A stretch of 64,000 bases of DNA from an uncultured Lachnospiraceae bacterium (GTDB taxonomy: Bacteria > Bacillota > Clostridia > Lachnospirales > Lachnospiraceae), in contig URUY01000006.1 of NCBI GenBank assembly GCA_900551115.1, forward strand, positions 62,001 to 126,000. Direction: 5' to 3'. This document shows positions 58,356-64,000 of the stretch, in pieces. Each line of letters opens with the position of its first letter. The stretch's first letter is position 1. The notes beneath the pieces are model-generated. The model saw only the letters and a program-made list of their open reading frames with translations, ran no database searches and was not told where the DNA came from. Position numbers and translations under genes: made by a program.

Positions 58356-59780
58356 TCAGGATTCTGTATCAGGTCTGCTGCCCAAGGTCACGGAAAGGGT
58401 AAGCTCCTGATACTCTCCGTTGTCATTTCTCATAACTGTCAGCTCTATGGTTTCTCCTGCCTCATAATACAAAAGCAGTTCACGCAGCTCCTCTGCCGTA
58501 GAAACCTTATCGCCGTCAAGCTTTGTTATAATGTCCCCGCGAAGCAGGCCGCCGGCCTCTGCAGGCGTTCCCGCATCCATTCTGGAAACAAATACCCCTT
58601 CGGGCATACCGTAAAGCTCTGCTACATCAGCAGTCACTGACTGGGGAACAATGCCCAGATAACCGCTGTTTCCTTCTTCCACCTTATTTCTGGTCTCCTT
58701 TGTCATCAGCTCCTCTAAAATGGGCTGTGCCGCAGAAATAGGAATCGCATAACCAATGCCTTCAATAACCGTTCCGCCGATTTTATTGGAGTTAATACCA
58801 ATAACTTCGCCTTTTATATTGAGCAGCGCACCGCCGGAATTACCGGGATTAATCGCTGCATCTGTCTGGATGAATGTGCCTTGGGAGCCGTCCTCCAGCT
58901 CTACCTCACGGTTCAGGGCGCTTACCCAGCCGCCGGTTACGGATTGACCATAGCCAAGTGCATTACCGATGGCAATAACCTGCTCGCCCAGCTTCAAATC
59001 CTCGGAATCTCCCATTTTGGCGATTGATATCGCATTTTTTGTTTCTTCACTAAGATCTGACAGGGCAACTGCAATTACCGCCAAATCCATATCCGGATCC
59101 GCACCCTTTAAGACAGCCTCTACCTCTGTATCATTAATGAAATACACCGTCAGCTTTTTTGCATCCTTCACTACATGGTAATTGGTTGCAATCAAAAGTT
59201 CCGTATCGTTTTCACCGACTATGATACCGGAACCGCCGCTGCTTCCTTCCCGTTCCATTGCCTGTCCGAAATAAGAAACTCTCTCTACATAATTGTTTAC
59301 GATAGAAACCATGGAAGGCATGACCTCTGCTACCACATCTGACACATCTGATGTAACTCCGGTAATATTGGCAGTGTTGATAACACTCTGCTGTGTACCA
59401 TCGTCTCCTGCTACGGATCCTGTGGTTTCGTCAAGTCCCGAAGATACCTGCTCCGTCTGTTTGGTTACCTGCCACTTATCAAACATGCCCGTGGTTTCAC
59501 CTACTGCATAGATGCCGGCTCCGGCAAAGAGACCGAAGCAGAGTCCCATGCCTATGCAGGCAAGCGTTTTTTTGAAAAACCTGCCGCCGGCGCTTTTCTT
59601 TTTTCCCTTTGGCGGTTTTGGTGCCGTCTGCTGTCTGTATGCCGCAGCTTCCGGTACGCTTCCGGAGGTTTGGTAATAGTTTCCGCTATATGCACTGCCC
59701 TGCTGAGGCACCGGCTGATTCTGTCCGTTTTGTCCATTCACATAACCATTTGTATAATTTTCATTCCCGTACATCTTCAT
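58356..59780 (-). CDS. HtrA/DegP-like serine protease with PDZ domain
   Basis: 474 residues. A cytoplasmic tail rich in Gly/Asn/Gln (residues 1-60) precedes one membrane anchor (FKKTLACIGMGLCFGLFAGAG). The trypsin-like domain has His in ATNYHVVKDAKK, Asp in DPDMDLAVI and Ser in NPGNSGGALL. A single C-terminal PDZ domain follows (about residues 370-465). It degrades misfolded secreted proteins at the membrane surface. A membrane anchor rather than a cleaved signal is typical of Firmicutes HtrA. Start ATG at 59780. Confidence 0.93.
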   Translation of the reverse strand: MKMYGNENYTNGYVNGQNGQNQPVPQQGSAYSGNYYQTSGSVPEAAAYRQQTAPKPPKGKKKSAGGRFFKKTLACIGMGLCFGLFAGAGIYAVGETTGMFDKWQVTKQTEQVSSGLDETTGSVAGDDGTQQSVINTANITGVTSDVSDVVAEVMPSMVSIVNNYVERVSYFGQAMEREGSSGGSGIIVGENDTELLIATNYHVVKDAKKLTVYFINDTEVEAVLKGADPDMDLAVIAVALSDLSEETKNAISIAKMGDSEDLKLGEQVIAIGNALGYGQSVTGGWVSALNREVELEDGSQGTFIQTDAAINPGNSGGALLNIKGEVIGINSNKIGGTVIEGIGYAIPISAAQPILEELMTKETRNKVEEGNSGYLGIVPQSVTADVAELYGMPEGVFVSRMDAGTPAEAGGLLRGDIITKLDGDKVSTAEELRELLLYYEAGETIELTVMRNDNGEYQELTLSVTLGSRPDTES

Positions 59781-59892
59781 TACCTCTTTTCTTTTTGCCT
59801 GTTATCTGTTTTATTTAGCTTATGAACACAGTATATCGGGTAATTGTGTCTTTTCTGTGATGAAAATATGATGATTATGTTAAACAAAAAAT

Positions 59893-61719
59893 TTATTCCA
59901 CAGTAACGGATTTTGCCAGATTCCTGGGCTTATCCACATCACAGCCTTTTCCTACCGCTACATAATAGCTGAAAAGCTGCAGGGGGATAATAGCAAGGGA
60001 ATTTGCAAAATACGGGTTTGTTTCCGGTATATAGGTTATATAATCCGCCGCCTTTTCTATAGCTTTGTTGCCTTCACAGGTGATTGCCATAACAAAAGCG
60101 CCCCTTGCTTTGACCTCTACCATATTGCTGATGGTTTTCTGAAACAGCGCCGGCTGTGTGGAAATGGCCACTACTAATGTACCGTCCTCAATCAAAGAAA
60201 TCGGACCATGCTTTAATTCCCCTGCGGGATAGCTCTCTGAATGAACATAGGAGGTTTCCTTTAACTTCAAAGAGCCTTCCATGGATATAGCATAATCAAT
60301 TCCTCTTCCGATAAAGAAAATATCCTTTGCTCCCACATAACGGTTTGCAAAGCGCTGTATCTTTTGCTTCTGTCCCAGCAAAAGCTCAATCTGATTGGGC
60401 AGCTTTTTTAAATCTGACAAAAGACTCGCAAACAGCGCATCATCAATGGTTCCCCTCACCCTTCCCAACTTCATGGCAAGCAGATACAGAGCTGCAAGCT
60501 GCGCACTGTAGGCCTTGGTAGTCGCTACGGCAATCTCGGGTCCCGCCCAGGTATACATAACGCTGTCTGCTTCTCTGGCAATGGAGCTTCCTACTACATT
60601 TACAATACCTAACACCTTAAAGCCTCTGGATTTGGCCTCTCTGAGCGCCGCCAGCGAATCAGCCGTTTCACCGGACTGGCTGATAACGATAACCATAGCG
60701 TCCTCCTCCAGGACAGGATTCCGGTATCTGAATTCTGACGCCACATCCACTTCCACAGGAAGCCGCACCAGTCCTTCCAAAATGTATTTTGCGGTAACGC
60801 CGGTATGATATGCGGAGCCGCAGGCTACTATGTGGACCTTTTTTACAGCCTTAAGCTCTTCATCCGACATATTCAGTTCCTCTATTACAATTTCCCCGTT
60901 TTTGATTCTGGGGGAAAGCGTATCCGTCACGGTCTTGGGCTGCTCGTAAATTTCCTTCAGCATAAAATGCTCATAGCCTTCTTTTTCCGCTGCATTTGCA
61001 TCCCAGTCTATCGTTACGGGCTCTTTTTTGATTTCCTCTTCGTCCACAGAGTAAAAATGCATGTGGTCACGTCTGAGCTTTACTACCTCCTGATTATCCA
61101 CATAATACACCTGTCTGGTGTATTTTAAGATAGCAGGCACATCGGATGCAATAAAGCAGCCTTCCTTGCTCTGTCCTACAATCAGGGGACTGTCTTTGCG
61201 CACAGCATAGATTTCCTCCGGGAAATCCGCAAACATGATTCCCAATGCATAGGAACCTTCCACACGGTGCAGCACCTTGGTAATTGCCTCTAAGGGATTT
61301 CCTTTATAATAATAATCCAGAAGATGTGCCAAAACCTCCGTATCTGTTTCGGAAATAAATTCATAGCCCTTTCCCAACAGCTTGTTTCTGAGGGGAATAT
61401 AATTTTCAATGATACCGTTATGTACCACCGCTATGGTTCCGTTCTTATTAAAATGAGGATGGGAATTGACATCACTGGGGGCGCCGTGGGTTGCCCACCT
61501 TGTATGGCCGATACCCGCATAGCCCGGCATGGTTTCACCGCCATGGGTAAGATTTTCCAATACCTTTAAACGTCCCACCGCTTTTTTGATATTGATTTTT
61601 TCACCGTCAAAAATCGCAATTCCTGCTGAATCATACCCTCTGTACTCCAGCTTGGACAAGCCGTCCAATATAATGGGAGCTGCTTCTCCCGTTCCGATAT
61701 ATCCCACAATTCCGCACAT
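59893..61719 (-). CDS. glmS: Glutamine:fructose-6-phosphate aminotransferase
   Basis: 608 residues from ATG at 61719. The start is fixed by the catalytic N-terminal Cys (MCGIVGYIGTGEAAPIILDG), which must follow Met. SHPHFNKNGTIAVVHNGIIENY belongs to the glutaminase domain. The two SIS isomerase domains carry VIVISQSGETADSLAALREA and RGIDYAISMEGSLKLKET, and the end is KPRNLAKSVTVE. It makes glucosamine 6-phosphate for the cell wall. Two in-frame ATGs upstream (61755, 61794) would bury the Cys and are rejected. No glmS ribozyme was seen in the 150-base leader. Confidence 0.95.
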   Translation of the reverse strand: MCGIVGYIGTGEAAPIILDGLSKLEYRGYDSAGIAIFDGEKINIKKAVGRLKVLENLTHGGETMPGYAGIGHTRWATHGAPSDVNSHPHFNKNGTIAVVHNGIIENYIPLRNKLLGKGYEFISETDTEVLAHLLDYYYKGNPLEAITKVLHRVEGSYALGIMFADFPEEIYAVRKDSPLIVGQSKEGCFIASDVPAILKYTRQVYYVDNQEVVKLRRDHMHFYSVDEEEIKKEPVTIDWDANAAEKEGYEHFMLKEIYEQPKTVTDTLSPRIKNGEIVIEELNMSDEELKAVKKVHIVACGSAYHTGVTAKYILEGLVRLPVEVDVASEFRYRNPVLEEDAMVIVISQSGETADSLAALREAKSRGFKVLGIVNVVGSSIAREADSVMYTWAGPEIAVATTKAYSAQLAALYLLAMKLGRVRGTIDDALFASLLSDLKKLPNQIELLLGQKQKIQRFANRYVGAKDIFFIGRGIDYAISMEGSLKLKETSYVHSESYPAGELKHGPISLIEDGTLVVAISTQPALFQKTISNMVEVKARGAFVMAITCEGNKAIEKAADYITYIPETNPYFANSLAIIPLQLFSYYVAVGKGCDVDKPRNLAKSVTVE

Positions 61720-61734
61720 AATTGTCACCTTATG

Positions 61735-61758
61735 CCATGACCTTTTCAGGGTCATAGG
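61735..61758 (-). promoter_or_regulatory. Hairpin in glmS leader
   Basis: TATGACC and GGTCATG form a stem of six to seven base pairs with a short loop just before the AAGGTG site of glmS. An extra GGAG-ATG in the same place reads in frame with glmS. It may tune translation. No glmS ribozyme sequence is present. Confidence 0.4.
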
Positions 61759-61872
61759 CTCCTTTCCTGTCAAAACACACGAATAATTTATCACAACTAC
61801 AGCCTTCTGTCACCTGTTTTTTTCGCCTGCAACGGGATGTCTGCACCGCAAACCCGGCTGCCACCCGCACCC

Positions 61873-62823
61873 CTACAGCCTGCTTTGCCAGTACTGTTTG
61901 TTTGAGGTACAGCTTCTAATCAGAAAATCCGGCAAAACAGTGTAGTGCTTCCCCAGAAAATAACCTGCATATCTGCAGCTGCACTGTATACAGAAATAAG
62001 GAATCCACTTCCCCTTCCGGCTTTTCCACAACCGGGAGATTGTCCGGGCAACCATCTTTTTTCCTTCCTTTTCCGAAGGTACTCCTTTAAATATCTCGGG
62101 ATGGTCCGCCTGTGATACTCCCAAATCAAAATTGCGCTTAAGCTGCTGGCTGTTCGTATAGTTATGGGAATGGATCACACATGCCTCTGCAGCATAGGCT
62201 ACGGCATAGCCGCTCTGTATTGCCTTTGCAGCAAAAATCATGTCTTCATTAAATATAGTATGGCGGGTAAAACCTTTTAATTCGTCATAGACATTCCTTT
62301 TATAGGCGGCGCAGACATTGGAACAGAAATACGTCTTAATGCCGAATTTTGGCACATCTGCCAGTTTCTTTAAGCCGGAAGTATCCGGATAATTAAACTG
62401 CCGCGTATATCTTTCTATGATATTGCAGTCCTCTGCCGGAAGCTGTCTTGCATAGGAAACGGCTGTTTTTTCTGCTTTAAAGGGCTCCAGCAGCTTCTCT
62501 AAAAGCGTTTCTCCGGCAGGCAGGGCATCCTGCGTCATCATGACAAAAATATCGGCGTCTGATTTGGTAACAGCCAAATGCCGCGTCCCGCCGTGGTCAA
62601 ACTCTCTTTTCGATATATGATACACTTCCACATACTTTCCGTATTTTTCCTGAAAAGGCGTACCGTATACCAGTTGTTCAAAATATTTCTCTTCTGTATT
62701 TATCAGGATAATCCTGTTTATCCCCACACTCTGCCCGCAAAGCTTTGTCAGCAGCGTAAACAATCTCTTATCCGGCTTATAAAGCGGTATAATCACGTCT
62801 ATTTTCTGTTTGCTTCTGTCCAT
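61873..62823 (-). CDS. Family 2 glycosyltransferase (rhamnosyltransferase-like)
   Basis: 316 residues. IDVIIPLYKPDKRLFTLL is the GT2 start. MMTQDALPAG is the DxD-like nucleotide-sugar site, and FNEDMIFAAKAIQSGY contains the ED motif for the catalytic base. GGTRHLAVTKSDADIFV fits polysaccharide rhamnosyltransferases. It probably adds a sugar to a cell-surface polymer. It lies between glmS and an LCP ligase, which attaches such polymers to peptidoglycan. The end of the protein is basic and Cys-rich. Start ATG at 62823. Confidence 0.85.
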   Translation of the reverse strand: MDRSKQKIDVIIPLYKPDKRLFTLLTKLCGQSVGINRIILINTEEKYFEQLVYGTPFQEKYGKYVEVYHISKREFDHGGTRHLAVTKSDADIFVMMTQDALPAGETLLEKLLEPFKAEKTAVSYARQLPAEDCNIIERYTRQFNYPDTSGLKKLADVPKFGIKTYFCSNVCAAYKRNVYDELKGFTRHTIFNEDMIFAAKAIQSGYAVAYAAEACVIHSHNYTNSQQLKRNFDLGVSQADHPEIFKGVPSEKEGKKMVARTISRLWKSRKGKWIPYFCIQCSCRYAGYFLGKHYTVLPDFLIRSCTSNKQYWQSRL

Positions 62824-62881
62824 TTATATCCCCCTCTGTCTTGTCTTATAAAGACTGAGCGTTTATATAAAACCCCAAAAA

Positions 62882-62900
62882 GGAGCCGTTGCACGGCTCC
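62882..62900 (-). terminator. Terminator after the LCP gene
   Basis: GGAGCCGT / ACGGCTCC with a three-base loop followed on the minus strand by TTTTTGGGG, about 25 bases past the stop. Confidence 0.9.
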
Positions 62901-62923
62901 TTTGCCTTTATTTATTCTTATTG

Positions 62924-64000
62924 TCAATCCAGTGAAACATACTGTGATACAAAGTCATGAATCACATTGGAGCATTCCTTTACCTCCTCGGAAGGTACAT
63001 AATCCGTATCGCCAAACAAAAACTCATGCAGCCATATTACGTTATCTTCCAGATCAACAGGATATACACAGCTTCCCTTGGAACCAAGCGTACCGGAACC
63101 TCTCATGGTCGACTCGGGGAATCCGCCTTCTTCCACAATGCTGTATTTGGAAATTTCGCCCAAAAGAGCAATAATTTCGTCCAGACTGAAGGAAGTATAT
63201 ACATAATCCGAAACCTCATTTGCCACCTTCGTCAGGGTTGTGAGATCTGCCTGCTTTGCAGTATCGGCAATGGCCTGAATAACCTCTCGCTGAGAAGATG
63301 CTCTTGCAAAATCATTACCGCTTCTGTAACGGATACGGCAGTAAGCCGTTGCCTGCAGACCATTTAAGAGCTGATAGCCGGTTTCTGTAACAGGCTCCCA
63401 GGAAACCTTCAGATCCTCTGCCATGGTCTTCTGATAGCTGTTGATGTGTTTTAATTCTTCTTCATCCACATCCAGATAAATACCGCCCAATGCGTCAATG
63501 GTAGCAGAAAGACCTTCAAAACCTACCGTAACAAATTCCTTAATATCCAAATCAAGGTTCATATTCAGCATTTTGATTGCCTGCTCTGCTCCGCCGTAGC
63601 TGTAAGCCGAATTACATTTTCCATACTTATCGTTGCTGAGGTTTAAGTATGTATCACGATAAACGCTCACCAGCTTTACCTCTCCGGTATCCTGATTAAT
63701 GGAAGCAATGATAATACTGTCGCTCAAGGTTCCCTTTATCATCTCTCCGCTTCGGGAATCCACGCCAAACAGGGCTATATTACGATACCCTTCCATATGC
63801 TCATTGTCTTTTACCTGGTCATTTACAACAATATCCTCTTCTTTAAAATCAACGGCAAAAAGAGGTCCCTTACCGCCTTTGCCTTCCTCATTCGTAGTTC
63901 CCAAATCCTTCACTATCCACAAAGCTACAAGCAATACTGCCAAAACCAAAATCTCTACTGAAAAAAGAATAATCTTATTGCGTTTTCTTGCCTTTGCCTT
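62924..64000 (-). CDS. LCP-family (LytR-CpsA-Psr) wall polymer ligase, 5' end outside window
   Basis: The frame continues to the right edge with no start seen, so at least 358 residues exist. The visible N-terminal part is a basic stretch (KAKARKRNK) and a membrane segment (ILFSVEILVLAVLLVALWIV). The LCP domain has NIALFGVDSRSGEMIKGTLSDSIII (Asp-Arg of the active site), KLVSVYRDTYLNL and RIRYRSGNDFARASSQREVI. LCP enzymes transfer polymers from lipid carriers to peptidoglycan, in line with the glycosyltransferase next to it. Confidence 0.9.
   Translation of the reverse strand, partial: KAKARKRNKIILFSVEILVLAVLLVALWIVKDLGTTNEEGKGGKGPLFAVDFKEEDIVVNDQVKDNEHMEGYRNIALFGVDSRSGEMIKGTLSDSIIIASINQDTGEVKLVSVYRDTYLNLSNDKYGKCNSAYSYGGAEQAIKMLNMNLDLDIKEFVTVGFEGLSATIDALGGIYLDVDEEELKHINSYQKTMAEDLKVSWEPVTETGYQLLNGLQATAYCRIRYRSGNDFARASSQREVIQAIADTAKQADLTTLTKVANEVSDYVYTSFSLDEIIALLGEISKYSIVEEGGFPESTMRGSGTLGSKGSCVYPVDLEDNVIWLHEFLFGDTDYVPSEEVKECSNVIHDFVSQYVSLD

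Noticed and set aside
61794..61794. glmS start at 61794
   Set aside because: It would put the essential catalytic Cys at residue 27 instead of after Met.
61720..61872. glmS ribozyme upstream of glmS
   Set aside because: No AGCGCC-type core or pseudoknot was found. The leader has only a small hairpin.

Overview
The window looks like chromosome of a Gram-positive anaerobe of the Clostridia, most likely a gut-type Lachnospiraceae. The evidence is strong GGAGG ribosome binding sites, SPFH/NfeD, SleB-type and LCP cell-wall genes, a lysyl-tRNA synthetase with a C-terminal tRNA-binding module, and an agr-type quorum system. Almost every gene lies on the minus strand. Only a LacI-type regulator and aroA are clearly on the plus strand. 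No rRNA, tRNA, CRISPR array or intact insertion sequence was seen.

Region 1-12.3 kb is the main interest. It is a ribosomal-peptide (RiPP) cluster of the thiopeptide / azole-plus-dehydroalanine class, directly wired to an agr-like quorum-sensing system. Read in the direction of transcription (right to left), it holds AgrB-like processing protease, LytTR response regulator, GHKL histidine kinase, a terminator, a 44-residue AgrD-like autoinducer precursor (short and easily missed), a 64-residue Ser/Cys-rich precursor peptide, ABC exporter ATPase and permease, LanB-type glutamylating dehydratase, a separate SpaB_C-like protein, an E1-like partner protein, YcaO cyclodehydratase, and a SagB-type azoline dehydrogenase cut by the left edge. 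The likely job is a population-density-controlled, post-translationally modified peptide antibiotic or signal. Whether it is a pyridine-cored thiopeptide or a linear goadsporin-like peptide cannot be settled here, because the operon runs off the left edge.

Region 12.4-18.4 kb is mixed. It has a CofE-like ligase-family gene, a pyridoxal/pyridoxamine kinase, a surface lipoprotein with a perfect-period Gly-Glu-Ala-Pro/Ser repeat stalk and a beta-helix, then an AT-rich accessory patch with an ATPase remnant, a RelB/DinJ-type antitoxin with a PIN-domain toxin, and small decayed frames.

Region 18.4-37 kb is core housekeeping: lysS, greA, dusB, coaX, birA, argF, an SPFH/NfeD membrane pair, a SleB-type cell wall hydrolase, proC, a TrmH-type rRNA methyltransferase, pfkA, dnaE and an ABC exporter.

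Region 37-42.4 kb is a self-contained sugar module: xylulokinase-like kinase, DUF4867 protein and an L-fucose/L-arabinose isomerase-family protein, divergent from a LacI-type regulator, with a pair of matching 15-bp candidate operators in the shared intergenic region. Region 42.4-46.4 kb is methionine uptake (metN-metI-metQ) and cysK, each with readable promoters. Region 46.4-64 kb holds aroA with a structured leader, arcC, an M32 carboxypeptidase, a very large GGDEF protein, a subtilisin-like protease with lspA, a long ClpX, HtrA, glmS, a glycosyltransferase and an LCP-family protein cut by the right edge.
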